Source: SIG622 sp045600125
Lineage (GTDB): Bacteria > Bacillota > Clostridia > Oscillospirales > CAG-382
NCBI GenBank assembly: GCA_045600125.1
Contig: JAZRXH010000091.1
Location: 62,001-126,000 of the forward strand
DNA: 64,000 bases
Direction: 5' to 3'
Made by a program: the position numbers and the translations under genes. The notes under the pieces were generated by a model that was not told the origin of the DNA, made no database searches, and worked only from the letters and a program-made list of their open reading frames with translations. This document shows, piece by piece, positions 49,992 through 58,831 of the stretch (the stretch's first letter is position 1; every line of letters begins with the position of its first letter).

Positions 49992-50903
49992 TTACTTGAG
50001 GTCGTTCTTCTTTTTGAAGCTGAGTTTGTTTTCCTTGCCGTCAAGAAGCCTTTGGATATTCGTGCGGTGTAGGAAAATAACGAAGCAGGCGATGAGAAGC
50101 GCAAAGATGAAGTCCGGGGACGGTCCGCGTGACGCATAGGTCACGAGGGGATACACCGCTGCGGCGATGATGGAGCCGAGGGATATGTACCGCCAGATGG
50201 CAACGACCACCACGAAGAAGAGAAATACCACCGCAAACACGGCGGGATCCAGCATCAGAATGGTGATCGCCGAGGCAACCACGCCCTTACCGCCCTTGAA
50301 GCCGTAATAGACCGGGAACACGTGCCCGATGATGGCGCAGAGTCCGGCGATATGGCCGCCGCCCATCAGCTTTCCCACAAGGAGATACCCGATGAGAATC
50401 GCAGCCACTACCTTCAAGGCATCGCCGAGGATCGTACCGATTGCCGCTCCTCTTCCGTAGGTGCGGAGCATATTGGTGGTTCCGGCGTTGCCGCTTCCGT
50501 GCTTCCGCACGTCGTCGTGATAGAAGAGCTTGGAGATGATGATGCCGAAGTTGAGGCTTCCGAGCGCATAAGCGATAAGAGCCGTCAGGACGTACATGCC
50601 GATGACCATGGCGATATACGCCGCACTTCCGTCAAAGTACTGGAGAGTTCCCCGGACGAGAAGCCTTACGAGAAGCGAATCCTCCTTTTGAAGATCCTCC
50701 GAAACAAGCACGGCAGTCGGTCCGTCGGCTCCTCCGATGATCCCGATCGAGGCAGAGCCTGCTTCTTCGGAAGGCATGTTTTCTTCTGCGGTCACGTTCT
50801 CCGCTTCGGTATTATTTTCCGGAGCGGCGAAGGCAGAAGAAGCAAGAAGTGCGAAGGATAACAGAAGAGCGAGGACAAGAGCCGGTATAAATCTTTTTTT
50901 CAT
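49992..50903 (-). CDS. plsY: PlsY glycerol-3-phosphate acyltransferase with exported N-terminal extension
   Basis: A 303-residue protein. From about residue 100 it is PlsY, which acylates glycerol 3-phosphate from acyl-phosphate: GSLNFGIIISKLFY, RKHGSGNAGTTNMLRTYG, and HVFPVYYGFKGGKGVVAS are its three conserved blocks, and five membrane helices are present. The first 95 residues are extra: a signal peptide (MKKRFIPALVLALLLSFALL, then ASSAFA), an acidic linker, and SIGIIGGADGPTAVLVS, a motif known from the beta subunit of sodium-pumping decarboxylases. PlsY is normally about 200 residues. It follows der by 47 bp. Confidence 0.9.
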   Translation of the reverse strand: MKKRFIPALVLALLLSFALLASSAFAAPENNTEAENVTAEENMPSEEAGSASIGIIGGADGPTAVLVSEDLQKEDSLLVRLLVRGTLQYFDGSAAYIAMVIGMYVLTALIAYALGSLNFGIIISKLFYHDDVRKHGSGNAGTTNMLRTYGRGAAIGTILGDALKVVAAILIGYLLVGKLMGGGHIAGLCAIIGHVFPVYYGFKGGKGVVASAITILMLDPAVFAVVFLFFVVVVAIWRYISLGSIIAAAVYPLVTYASRGPSPDFIFALLIACFVIFLHRTNIQRLLDGKENKLSFKKKNDLK

Positions 50904-50950
50904 GGACTTTTCCCTTTCAATACAGAATGACCTGTTGTGGCGATGATTTC

Positions 50951-52300
50951 TTATTCTCCCGAATGCTTTGCCTCGGGAGCGTCCTCGCCTCTCTCACGGA
51001 TGACGAGCTTGATGGGCGTTCCCTCGAAGCCGAAGGTTTCACGAAGCTTGTTCTCGATGTATCTCTGGTAGGAGAAGTGGAACAGCTCGGCGTCGTTCAC
51101 GAAGATGACGAAGGTGGGAGCCTTGATATCGGTCTGGGTCATATAGTAGATCTTGAGCCGTCTTCCCTTATCCGACGGAGGCTGTACACGGGTGATGGCG
51201 TCGCTGAGCACGTCGTTGAGCATACCGGTGGAGATCCTCGTGGAAGCCTGCCCGTAGACGTAGTTGATGAGCTCGTAGAGTCTGTCCACCCGTTGTCCCG
51301 TCTTTGCCGAGATGAACAGTACGGGAGCGTAGGTCATGTAGGACAGAGCGTTGTATACGTCTTTGCGGAAGTTATCGAGGGTCTTTCCGTCCTTCTCCAC
51401 AAGATCCCACTTGTTGATGACGATGATGGAAGCCTTGCCTGCTTCGTGGGCGATGCCCGCCACTCTTTCGTCCTGCGCGGTCACGCCCTCGGTGGCGTCG
51501 ATCATGATGACGCAGACGTCGCTTCGGTCTACTGCCATTTCGGCACGGAGAACGCTGTATTTTTCAATTCTGTCCTCGATCTTTCCGCTCTTGCGGATGC
51601 CGGCGGTATCGATGAAGACATACTTTCCCGTTTCGTTCTCCACATGGCTGTCGATGGCGTCCCGGGTAGTACCGGCGATGTTGGAAACGATCATCCGCTC
51701 CTCACCGAGGATGCGGTTGACAAGCGAACTCTTTCCGGCGTTCGGTCTTCCGATCACGGCGACCTTGATGGAGTCGTCGTCGTCATCCTCGAAGTCCTCC
51801 TTCGGCAGATATTCGCAGATCTTTTCGAGGATATCGCCCGAGCCGGAGCCGTGGAGCGAGGAGAGCGGATACGGATCGCCGAGTCCCAGCTCGTAAAATT
51901 CGTAGAATTCCGGCGGGATCGCACCGACGCTGTCCATCTTATTGACGGCAAGGACGATGGGCTTCTTGCACTTGCGCAGCATATTGGCGATCTCCCGGTC
52001 ATCTGCCGTGACGCCGGCACGGAAATCGGTCATGTAAATGATGGCGTCGGCGCTGTCGATGGCGACCTGCGCCTGGGACTTGATGTGGGACATGATCACG
52101 TCCTCGGTGTCCGGCTCGATACCGCCGGTATCCACCATCATCAGCTTTCTGCCGCACCATTCGGTCTCAAAATAGATGCGGTCTCTCGTAACGCCGGGGG
52201 TGTCCTCCACGATGGAGATGCGCTTCCCGGCGAGCTTATTGAAAAAGGTGCTTTTGCCGACGTTCGGTCTCCCGACGATGGCAACGATGGGCTTTGACAT
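50951..52300 (-). CDS. der: Ribosome biogenesis GTPase Der (EngA)
   Basis: A 449-residue double GTPase needed for 50S subunit assembly. Both G domains are intact: first IVGRPNVGKSTFFNKLAGKR, DTGGIEP and NKMD; second VIGRPNAGKSSLVNRILGEE, DTAGIRKSGK and NKWDLV; the C-terminal KH-like domain starts near 355 (LSDAITRVQPPSDKGRRLKI). The start ATG 52300 gives the family N-terminus MSKPIVAIVG; the 7 codons before it contain the GGAAGGAG site. It lies between a DUF512 radical SAM gene and plsY. Confidence 0.96.
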   Translation of the reverse strand: MSKPIVAIVGRPNVGKSTFFNKLAGKRISIVEDTPGVTRDRIYFETEWCGRKLMMVDTGGIEPDTEDVIMSHIKSQAQVAIDSADAIIYMTDFRAGVTADDREIANMLRKCKKPIVLAVNKMDSVGAIPPEFYEFYELGLGDPYPLSSLHGSGSGDILEKICEYLPKEDFEDDDDDSIKVAVIGRPNAGKSSLVNRILGEERMIVSNIAGTTRDAIDSHVENETGKYVFIDTAGIRKSGKIEDRIEKYSVLRAEMAVDRSDVCVIMIDATEGVTAQDERVAGIAHEAGKASIIVINKWDLVEKDGKTLDNFRKDVYNALSYMTYAPVLFISAKTGQRVDRLYELINYVYGQASTRISTGMLNDVLSDAITRVQPPSDKGRRLKIYYMTQTDIKAPTFVIFVNDAELFHFSYQRYIENKLRETFGFEGTPIKLVIRERGEDAPEAKHSGE

Positions 52301-52393
52301 TTTCCAAAAGACTCCTTCCATTCATCTGCGGCAGAAAAGATTCCGCCGTATTTCGGACTATCGGAGCATGAAGTCCGCAAGCAGTAGTTTTTC

Positions 52394-53713
52394 TTATTCT
52401 TCCGCCCCAAGAAGCGCACGGACAAAGGAGTGTCCGTCGTTGTCCAGAGGCGTGACTTTCACATTCATTTTTTCCCCGAATTCTTCGAGGGTCATATCGT
52501 CGAGGAACTTATCCCCCTCGTGGCGAAGGGTATTGCCGGGGATGAACAGCTCTTCGCCGAGGTTCTTCCCTTCGAGAGCCGTCACAAGGTCGCTTCCCGT
52601 AAGAAGTCCCGCTACCGTGACGCTGCCGCCGAAGAAATAATTCTTTGCGCAGATAACATTACAGGAAAAAGCGGGAAACTTTTTTTCGATTTTTCCGATG
52701 CTGTCCCTGAGAAAACCGTACGCCGCCTCGCCGGTGACAAGGCTGACACGGCGCTCTCTTTCAAGGGAAAAGCCCTCTTGTGAAAGGTATTCCAGCTCTT
52801 CGGCTATTTCGTCCTCCATGGAGCGGAGCATACCCACGCCGTTTTCGATCTGCGGGTATTCCTCGTAGTATTCCTCTTCCGGGATGGGAAGACCTGCCTT
52901 GAGGTACCACTCATCCGAGGCGTAAATGAGGCGCTTTCCGACCTTTTCCAGATTTTCTCTGCCGAAGGAATCAATGATTTCCAGCGTCCGGAGGCTGTCC
53001 TCTTTATTGAAAGCACACAGCTCACAGAGTCCTTCCCGGTGTGCCGTAAGGCCGGCGGGAACGACGGCAATGCTGTCCACCCAAGGATAAAGCGCCGAAA
53101 GGTCGGCAAGCGTTTTTTTCAGTTCATCGCCGTCGTTCCAGCCCTTGCAGAGAACGATCTGGCAGTTCATAAGAATCTCGCCCTTCCGGAAGTCCTCCAG
53201 ATACTTTAAGGACGTCCCGGCGTTCGGATTCTTCATCATTCTGACCCGCAGCTCGGGACTTGTGGTATGCACCGAGATATTCACGGGCGAGATGCGCATT
53301 TTGATGATGCGCCGTACCTCCTCGTCGGAGAGATTCGTGAGGGTCACGTAATTCCCGAAAAAGAAGGAAAGTCTTGAGTCGTCGTCCTTGAAGTAGATGC
53401 TTTCCCGCATGCCGCAGGGGTTCTGGTCGATGAAGCAGAAGATGCACCTGTTGCGGCAGGACTGCTTTCTGTCCATGAGATAGGTCTCAAACTCCAATCC
53501 CACCTCGTCGTATTCGTCCTTCTTCTTTATGGAAAAGGACATCGGCACGCCGTCCCGTTCCACCTCGATCGTCAGTTTTTTTTCGATAATATAGAAACGG
53601 TAATCGAGCACGTCACGGATCTTGTTGCCGGACACCGATACGAGCATATCGCCCGCCTTTATCCCGGCTTTATCCGCAAGAGAATTTTTATCTACGGAAA
53701 CTACTTTAACCAA
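52394..53713 (-). CDS. DUF512 radical SAM protein with N-terminal PDZ domain
   Basis: About 439 residues. An N-terminal PDZ-like fold (VVSVDKNSLADKAGIKAGDM) precedes the characteristic radical SAM cysteine cluster CRNRCIFCFIDQNPCGMRES, then FFFGNYVTLTN and the C-terminal DUF512 domain (YFFGGSVTVAGLLTGSDL). The family is widespread in Firmicutes and usually next to der, as here; its reaction is unknown. The start is TTG 53713, with GGAGGA 7 nt upstream; an upstream in-frame ATG at 53815 would code through that site and is not conserved. Confidence 0.9.
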   Translation of the reverse strand: MVKVVSVDKNSLADKAGIKAGDMLVSVSGNKIRDVLDYRFYIIEKKLTIEVERDGVPMSFSIKKKDEYDEVGLEFETYLMDRKQSCRNRCIFCFIDQNPCGMRESIYFKDDDSRLSFFFGNYVTLTNLSDEEVRRIIKMRISPVNISVHTTSPELRVRMMKNPNAGTSLKYLEDFRKGEILMNCQIVLCKGWNDGDELKKTLADLSALYPWVDSIAVVPAGLTAHREGLCELCAFNKEDSLRTLEIIDSFGRENLEKVGKRLIYASDEWYLKAGLPIPEEEYYEEYPQIENGVGMLRSMEDEIAEELEYLSQEGFSLERERRVSLVTGEAAYGFLRDSIGKIEKKFPAFSCNVICAKNYFFGGSVTVAGLLTGSDLVTALEGKNLGEELFIPGNTLRHEGDKFLDDMTLEEFGEKMNVKVTPLDNDGHSFVRALLGAEE

Positions 53714-53817
53714 AATACAATCCTCCGTGAACGCCTCAAAAAGATCCCGACCCGCCCCGTCAAAGTGTGCAGGGAAGCGAATCCGGTCAAATACCTGCAA
53801 TTTACTACGATACAAAT

Positions 53818-53850
53818 ATGAGAAGGAAACAGACTATGCTCCCTTCTCAT
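53818..53850 (-). terminator. Probable terminator after rpmF
   Basis: On the minus strand ATGAGAAGG and CCTTCTCAT form a 9-bp stem followed by ATTTGT. The T run is poor, so read-through into the DUF512 gene is possible. Confidence 0.5.
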
Positions 53851-53891
53851 ACCTATACCTCAAATCGTCAAGTCAAAAACAGACGGCAAAC

Positions 53892-54104
53892 TTATGCCTC
53901 TGCGTTTTCAGCCTTCTCAGCCTTTTCTTCGAACTTGATAACTTCCTTACCTGCATACTTGCCGCAGTTCTTGCAAACTCTGTGAGAGAGAATGAACTCG
54001 CCGCAGGTGGGGCACTTGGTGATTCCGGGAAGTGCGAGCTTCCAGGAGTTGTTACGTCTTTTATCTCTTCTTGCTTTTGAAACTTTCTTCTTCGGTACTG
54101 CCAT
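53892..54104 (-). CDS. rpmF: Ribosomal protein L32 (zinc-ribbon form)
   Basis: A 70-residue 50S protein: MAVPKKKVSKARRDKRRNN, then a zinc ribbon CPTC and CKNC (CxxC pairs). The presence of all four Cys marks the zinc-dependent paralogue type. The last 12 residues are an Ala/Glu/Lys tail. It follows the DUF177 gene by 55 bp, the usual pairing. Confidence 0.96.
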   Translation of the reverse strand: MAVPKKKVSKARRDKRRNNSWKLALPGITKCPTCGEFILSHRVCKNCGKYAGKEVIKFEEKAEKAENAEA

Positions 54105-54159
54105 TTTAAGGAGCCTCCCTTTATTATAAGTTTAATATTTTTGTTATTTACCGTGCCTG

Positions 54160-54696
54160 TCAGTCGAGCTTAAGATTTTTAAGCACCGCAAGCCTCGGGT
54201 CTGTCTCTTTTTCGGTACAGCCGCATTCTCCCTCGTTAAGGTTTTTGCCGCAGGAAGAACAAAGACCGAGGCAATCCTCCTTGCAGAGGAAACGCATGGG
54301 CATATTCAGAACGAACATGGACCTTGCCGCTTCGTAGACGTCCACGACGCCGTTTTCACACGTCATGAAGTCTTCGCTGTCTTCGTCTACCTTTGTACCG
54401 GTAAGACCGTATGTGTGAGAAAACTCTAACCTTTTGCGAACCTCCGAGAGGCATCTTGCGCACCCGGTGGAAATTTCGGCGCCGACACAGAGGAACAGCT
54501 CCACGTATCCCTCGCTCTTCAAGCTGCCCGCCGCCCTTCTGCAAACGCTTCCGCTTGCTTTTATGGGGGTGATAAGCTCGACGTCCGGGAAACGGCAGTC
54601 CTCCTGCGGGATGTCAAAGGAAAACTCGATTTCCTTCTTTTCTCCGCTGAAAATCTGCTTTGCGTCGACCGTATAGGCTCCGTTTTTCTGCGACAT
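54160..54696 (-). CDS. DUF177 (YceD) family protein
   Basis: A 178-residue protein with the DUF177 pattern: CARCLSEVRKRLEF with a CxxC, a long acidic middle and the C-terminal CLGLCSSCGKNLNEGECGCT cluster, which likely binds zinc. It is almost always encoded next to rpmF. In plants and bacteria relatives affect 23S rRNA accumulation. Here it starts 20 bp after tsf, joining the rpsB-tsf unit to rpmF. Confidence 0.9.
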   Translation of the reverse strand: MSQKNGAYTVDAKQIFSGEKKEIEFSFDIPQEDCRFPDVELITPIKASGSVCRRAAGSLKSEGYVELFLCVGAEISTGCARCLSEVRKRLEFSHTYGLTGTKVDEDSEDFMTCENGVVDVYEAARSMFVLNMPMRFLCKEDCLGLCSSCGKNLNEGECGCTEKETDPRLAVLKNLKLD

Positions 54697-54716
54697 GGTT
54701 TTCTCCGTGCTGTGAA

Positions 54717-55634
54717 TTACTGCTTGCCGGTGAGCTTTGCGATCTCAGCTGCGAAGTCTTCTTCTCTCTTCTGGAGGCCTTCGCCCTTCTTGTACATGAT
54801 GAAGTTCTTGATGCTGAGGTTTACGCCGGCTTCCTTTGCTGCTGCTGCAACGTACTTGGCAACGGTAAGGGATTCGTCCTTAACGTATTCCTGCTCGAGC
54901 AGGCAGTTCTGCGAGAAGAACTTGCCCATCTTGCCTTCTACCATCTTTTCGAGGATGTTCTGAGGCTTGTTGGCGTTCTTTTCGTCGTTCTTCATCTGAG
55001 TGAGGATGATCTCCTTCTCTTCTGCGAGAACGGATGCGGGAACCTCCTCACGGTTGAGGTAACCGGGCTGCATAGCTGCTACCTGAAGAGCTACGTTCTT
55101 GAGGATGTCCTTGACTGCATCGTTATCGGTATCGGTATCGCCGACTACGATAACACCGATGGTGCCGCCGCCGTGAACGTATTCCTTGAGGATACCTTCA
55201 GCGACTACGAAACGGCGGATGGTGAGCTTTTCACCGATGGTGAAGATCTTCTCTCTGAGAACTTCGTCTACGGTGAGGTCGCCGTCGCAGAACTTTTCTG
55301 CGAGGAGAGCTTCTACGTTTGCGGGGTTCTTTGCGAGGATGGTCTTAAGGAGTCCGTCAACGAACTCTCTGAAGGATGCGTTCTTTGCCACGAAGTCGGT
55401 CTCGGAGTTGACTTCGATCATAGCAGCCTTGCTGCCCTCTACCATGATGGATACGATGCCTTCTGCGGCGATTCTCGCCTGCTTCTTGTCGGCTACCTGC
55501 ATACCCTTTTCACGAAGGAGCTTGACTGCTTCGTCCATGTCGCCGTTCGCTTCGGTCAGTGCCTTCTTGCACTCCATCATGCCGACGCCGGTCTTTGCTC
55601 TGAGCGCTGCTACGTCCTTTGCTGTGATTGCCAT
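54717..55634 (-). CDS. tsf: Translation elongation factor Ts
   Basis: A 305-residue guanine-nucleotide exchange factor for EF-Tu. The N-terminal UBA-like domain and signature are AALRAKTGVGMMECKKALTE; the core carries IEVNSETDFVAKNASFREFV with the TDFV contact to EF-Tu; KFFSQNCLLEQEYVKDESLT is also conserved. The start ATG 55634 follows GGAGG. It lies 57 bp after rpsB, the standard order. Confidence 0.97.
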   Translation of the reverse strand: MAITAKDVAALRAKTGVGMMECKKALTEANGDMDEAVKLLREKGMQVADKKQARIAAEGIVSIMVEGSKAAMIEVNSETDFVAKNASFREFVDGLLKTILAKNPANVEALLAEKFCDGDLTVDEVLREKIFTIGEKLTIRRFVVAEGILKEYVHGGGTIGVIVVGDTDTDNDAVKDILKNVALQVAAMQPGYLNREEVPASVLAEEKEIILTQMKNDEKNANKPQNILEKMVEGKMGKFFSQNCLLEQEYVKDESLTVAKYVAAAAKEAGVNLSIKNFIMYKKGEGLQKREEDFAAEIAKLTGKQ

Positions 55635-55691
55635 AATATATATACCTCCGTATCTCAAAAATAAAGTTTTGTTTTATCTTCGGTCTTAAAC

Positions 55692-56420
55692 TCAGGCGTT
55701 TGCTTCTTCTGCGGGAGCTGCTGCTTCAGCGGTCTGCTCGCCCTGTCTTCCTTCGAGAACGGCGTCAGCCATTACGGAAAGGATGAGCTTGATGCCGCGG
55801 ATGGCATCGTCGTTGCCGGGGATAACGTAATCAACTTCGTCGGGATCGCAGTTGGTATCAACGATAGCAACTACGGGGATACCGAGCTTGCGGGCTTCGG
55901 CTACCGCATTCTTTTCCTTCTTGGGGTCAACAACGAACATAGCGTCCGGAAGGGTCTGCATGTTCTTGATACCGCCGAGGTTTCTTTCGAGGTCGTTGAT
56001 TTCCTTTACCAGAGAGATAACTTCCTTCTTGGGAAGGAGATCGAAGGTGCCGTCGTCCTCCATCTGATGGAGCTTGTTGAGACGGGCGATGGATTTCTTG
56101 ATGGTCTTGAAGTTGGTCATCATACCGCCGAGCCATCTTACGTTCACGTAGTTCACGCCGGCTCTGTCTGCTTCTTCCTTGATCGCATCGGAAGCCTGCT
56201 TCTTGGTACCTACGAAAAGAACGTTGCCGCCGTTCATGGACACTTCACGAACGAACATATAAGCTTCTTCCAGCTTCTTTACGGTCTTCTGAAGGTCGAT
56301 GATGTACACGCCGTTTCTCTCGGTGAAGATGTACTCAGCCATTTTAGGGTTCCATCTTCTGGTGTGATGTCCGAAATGAACTCCTGCTTCGAGGAGCTGC
56401 TTCATGGATACTACTGACAT
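55692..56420 (-). CDS. rpsB: Ribosomal protein S2
   Basis: A 242-residue 30S protein: MKQLLEAGVHFGHHTRRWNP, FVGTKKQASDAIKEEADRAG, VRWLGGMMTNFKTIKKSI and PDAMFVVDPKKEKNAVAEAR are all S2 signatures. The C-terminal 15 residues are Ala/Glu-rich. AAGGAGG lies upstream. First gene of the rpsB-tsf-DUF177-rpmF cluster; its leader is structured. Confidence 0.98.
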   Translation of the reverse strand: MSVVSMKQLLEAGVHFGHHTRRWNPKMAEYIFTERNGVYIIDLQKTVKKLEEAYMFVREVSMNGGNVLFVGTKKQASDAIKEEADRAGVNYVNVRWLGGMMTNFKTIKKSIARLNKLHQMEDDGTFDLLPKKEVISLVKEINDLERNLGGIKNMQTLPDAMFVVDPKKEKNAVAEARKLGIPVVAIVDTNCDPDEVDYVIPGNDDAIRGIKLILSVMADAVLEGRQGEQTAEAAAPAEEANA

Positions 56421-56554
56421 TGCTATGTCCTCCTTGGGTTATTACCCTCCACACCCGCTTTGAATTTACGGAAGAAAACCGCCTCTTTCGGGCGACACCC
56501 TTTCCGCATAAGGTGTGTGTGTTATTTCGTTGAGTATGTTCGGGCACACTCAAC
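56421..56554 (-). promoter_or_regulatory. Structured leader of rpsB
   Basis: About 130 nt of leader. At its 5' end GTTGAGT and ACTCAAC form a hairpin (56529-56554), starting at the predicted transcription start. A second hairpin (56469-56507) has GCGGAAA pairing with TTCTTCCG and an inner CGCC/GGCG. Ribosomal protein leaders of this kind often mediate feedback by the encoded protein; that is inference here. Confidence 0.5.
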
Positions 56555-56560
56555 TTGTGT

Positions 56561-56589
56561 ATTTTACCACAGAACCGTTCAAGTTGCAA
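56561..56589 (-). promoter_or_regulatory. rpsB promoter
   Basis: On the minus strand TTGCAA (56584-56589) and TAAAAT (56561-56566) are 17 bp apart. Confidence 0.7.
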
Positions 56590-56691
56590 GCGATTTCCAA
56601 ATGGTTTACAGTGATGTTACAATGTTTTTACATTTTCAGATCGTATTCCCTTGACTGTTCTGCGGAATAAACACCGTTTTTTGATGATTCT

Positions 56692-57663
56692 TTATTCTGT
56701 GTAAGGATTTCCGTAAGGATCGTCGTATTCGAGCCAGAGCTTATCGGTGTAAACGGTGATCTCTTTCGGCTTTTCCCCGGTCTCGTCGTGAAGGACGGTG
56801 CATTCGGGGTCGTCGTAGACGTTGAATTCTCCGGCGGCGGTGAAGAAGCGGAGCTCGTAGTCCTTGTAGGTCGTATCGGAATAGGTCCGCTCGTACTCGG
56901 TGCCGGGCAGGATCACGAGGTTGACTTTTCTTGAATTCTCGCCGCCCACGTTGAACTGTCTTACCAGCTCGTCCCGTCTTTCAAAGACAGTGCCGTATTC
57001 GGCGGTGATGGTGGTGTAGGGCTCGGCTCCCTGCTCGTACTCCCGGTCAAGTCCGATGGTGCAGGAGAGGACCCTGCATTTGTCGTCGATGACGTAGTCG
57101 GAGACGAGGGAGCAGACCTGCCCGTCGTACTGATAAGGTCTTGCGGTGGTGATGCCTATGACGCCGCCCCGTCTTTCCACAAGGACCGGTACCTCGTCGA
57201 AGGTGAATTCAAAGGGACAGATGGTGAGGTCGGCGACCTCGGTATAGTCGGCTCCGTTCTCTACGAAGGAGCCCTTCCAGTAGGCACCGTCATAGTATCC
57301 TGCCAGGGTATCGCCGAGATGATAGTAAGCGTAGTCCTCGCTCTCGATGACGTAGTTCTCGCCGTCGCAGAAATATGTATACACCGGAGCGTCGTAGTCC
57401 TCGGCATAGGTCTGGGTGTACTTCACCGAGCCGTAGAGCCACGGGAGGTAGGAAAGGTTGTTGACCTCGACCATCGAGTCGTAGATTTCTTTCCACTTCT
57501 CCTGATCGTAGGTGTAATAGCCGTCTTCTCCGAGACCTTCCGTTTCATCGGTCTTACCGGAATCCGGCGTTCCGGTTCCGTCTTCCGAGCCGCAGGCGAA
57601 AAACGAAAGCGACGAAAGAGCGCACAGGGAGAATGCAAGGAGTCTTTTCAGGGTGATGTTCAT
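56692..57663 (-). CDS. Lipoprotein of unknown function
   Basis: A 323-residue predicted lipoprotein: the signal sequence MNITLKRLLAFSLCALSSLS ends in a lipobox with Cys24 (FFACGSEDG). A Gly/Thr/Asp linker follows, then a Tyr/Asp/Glu-rich domain with strand-like segments and no recognised family. AAAGGAA precedes ATG 57663; the frame upstream overlaps the next gene and is not used. Function unknown. Confidence 0.75.
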   Translation of the reverse strand: MNITLKRLLAFSLCALSSLSFFACGSEDGTGTPDSGKTDETEGLGEDGYYTYDQEKWKEIYDSMVEVNNLSYLPWLYGSVKYTQTYAEDYDAPVYTYFCDGENYVIESEDYAYYHLGDTLAGYYDGAYWKGSFVENGADYTEVADLTICPFEFTFDEVPVLVERRGGVIGITTARPYQYDGQVCSLVSDYVIDDKCRVLSCTIGLDREYEQGAEPYTTITAEYGTVFERRDELVRQFNVGGENSRKVNLVILPGTEYERTYSDTTYKDYELRFFTAAGEFNVYDDPECTVLHDETGEKPKEITVYTDKLWLEYDDPYGNPYTE

Positions 57664-57730
57664 GGCTTTATTCCTTTCGGTAAATAAAAATAAAATAGGA
57701 TACACGGATGTCCGCAAAAAGGGCTGCCGC

Positions 57731-58138
57731 TTACGGTTTTGCGAGGACTCCGTCCGGGTCCTCCACGATCTCGAAGTCCGCCGCATCCCGGGGGAATACC
57801 ACGTCGTCGTTGTTGTTCCGCACGGCGATCCCCGTAAAACCGTCGGCGGTATCTTCGAGGAAATAGGCAAGATACAGACCGCCGTTTTCAAATTCCGGCG
57901 CACTTCCCGCGCCATGGTGGATGCAGGCGTCCCGGGGCACTTCATCGGGGTTGCAGGCGGCGCAGGCGCCGAGCCCGCACATGCTCTCGGCATCGTCGTC
58001 CCCGGAGAAAACGGTGTAGTCGTTCTCGTCCCCGATGAACTGCACGAGAGCGGGCGTTTTTTTGCTTTTCTCGAATTCTTCGATTCTCTTCAAAATGTCC
58101 ATATTACTATGAATCCCTTCGTTTATGTTGTCCGTCAT
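57731..58138 (-). CDS. Small acidic cytosolic protein of unknown function
   Basis: Up to 135 residues, acidic. It holds a short Cys/His-rich stretch (MCGLGACAACNPDE then CIHH) that might bind metal, and a C-terminal strand-rich part (GLYLAYFLEDTADGFTGIAV). Start uncertain: ATG 58138 or ATG 58102 (MDILKRIEEFEKSKK). A promoter lies at 58189-58218. No family recognised. Confidence 0.6.
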   Translation of the reverse strand: MTDNINEGIHSNMDILKRIEEFEKSKKTPALVQFIGDENDYTVFSGDDDAESMCGLGACAACNPDEVPRDACIHHGAGSAPEFENGGLYLAYFLEDTADGFTGIAVRNNNDDVVFPRDAADFEIVEDPDGVLAKP

Positions 58139-58188
58139 TCATCCGCCGGAATTCATCACATCCGTTCCAAATTGCAGACTACTTTTTT

Positions 58189-58218
58189 ATTATACTCCCG
58201 TCTTTTGCCGGAATGCAA
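58189..58218 (-). promoter_or_regulatory. Promoter of the small acidic protein gene
   Basis: On the minus strand TTGCAT (58213-58218) and TATAAT (58189-58194) are 18 bp apart. Confidence 0.65.
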
Positions 58219-58272
58219 GAGGCAAACTGTAATTTTTTCAAAAAAACAGCGTCCTTCGGGACTTTTCGCATA

Positions 58273-58602
58273 CTAAACGGCAAAAACGCCGCAGGCGGCA
58301 AGGACTCCCGCTAACGTTCCCGCTCCGGTGAGAAAGCCGAAGAGCCATAAAACGCCTTTTGCGGAAAAATGCGATGCGGCTCCCGCTTTGGCTTTTGCCG
58401 TTTTCGCACCGTCTTTTCCCGTCTCCTGCGAAGAGCTGCGGCAGGAGGCGCTGCGGACACTGATGATGCGGTTCGCCTCGGCGAGAAAATCGCTTTCTTT
58501 TCTGGCTTTGTCGAGGGGCTTCACGATAAAATACGCCTCCTCGAAAAGCTCGCTTCCCGGGTTCTTGATGACGATGACCTTTCTCTGACAGCCTTTGAGC
58601 AT
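58273..58602 (-). CDS. Small membrane-anchored protein of a Clostridial family
   Basis: A 109-residue protein with a basic N-terminus (MLKGCQRKVIVIKNPGSELF, then EEAYFIVKPLDKA) and a C-terminal membrane helix (LWLFGFLTGAGTLAGVLAA). The pattern VIVIKNPGSELFEEAYFIV recurs in short uncharacterised Clostridial proteins. GAAAGGAAG precedes the ATG. Function unknown. Confidence 0.7.
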   Translation of the reverse strand: MLKGCQRKVIVIKNPGSELFEEAYFIVKPLDKARKESDFLAEANRIISVRSASCRSSSQETGKDGAKTAKAKAGAASHFSAKGVLWLFGFLTGAGTLAGVLAACGVFAV

Positions 58603-58617
58603 ACAAGGACTTCCTTT

Positions 58618-58745
58618 CGTTCAGTTTGGAGTGTGGAGTGTGGAGTTAAAGACAAAAACGGGACGGCTCCGACAGACGGGAGAAAATTCACAATTCGCAA
58701 TTCGCAATTCGGAATAAAAAACAGTCGGGAGTATCGAGTGATATT
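58618..58745. repeat. Candidate short interspersed repeat element
   Basis: This non-coding stretch begins with a TGGAGTG-type 7-bp tandem repeat (58625-58646) and contains three consecutive copies of an AATTCRCA 8-mer (58684-58710). Such simple-repeat-bounded pieces resemble dispersed intergenic repeats of gut Clostridia. Whether it recurs in this genome cannot be seen from one window. Confidence 0.4.
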
Positions 58746-58831
58746 CCGATCCTTCATTATTCGTTCCCCGTCATTCCTTCTTCATTGTCGGCAGAATTTG
58801 GGAAATTATACTTCAAAAAAGCAAAAGACCG

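Noticed and set aside
58521..58757. A 78-codon minus-strand frame over the simple-repeat zone
   Set aside because: It is composed of translated tandem repeats and overlaps the small membrane-protein gene; no start signal.
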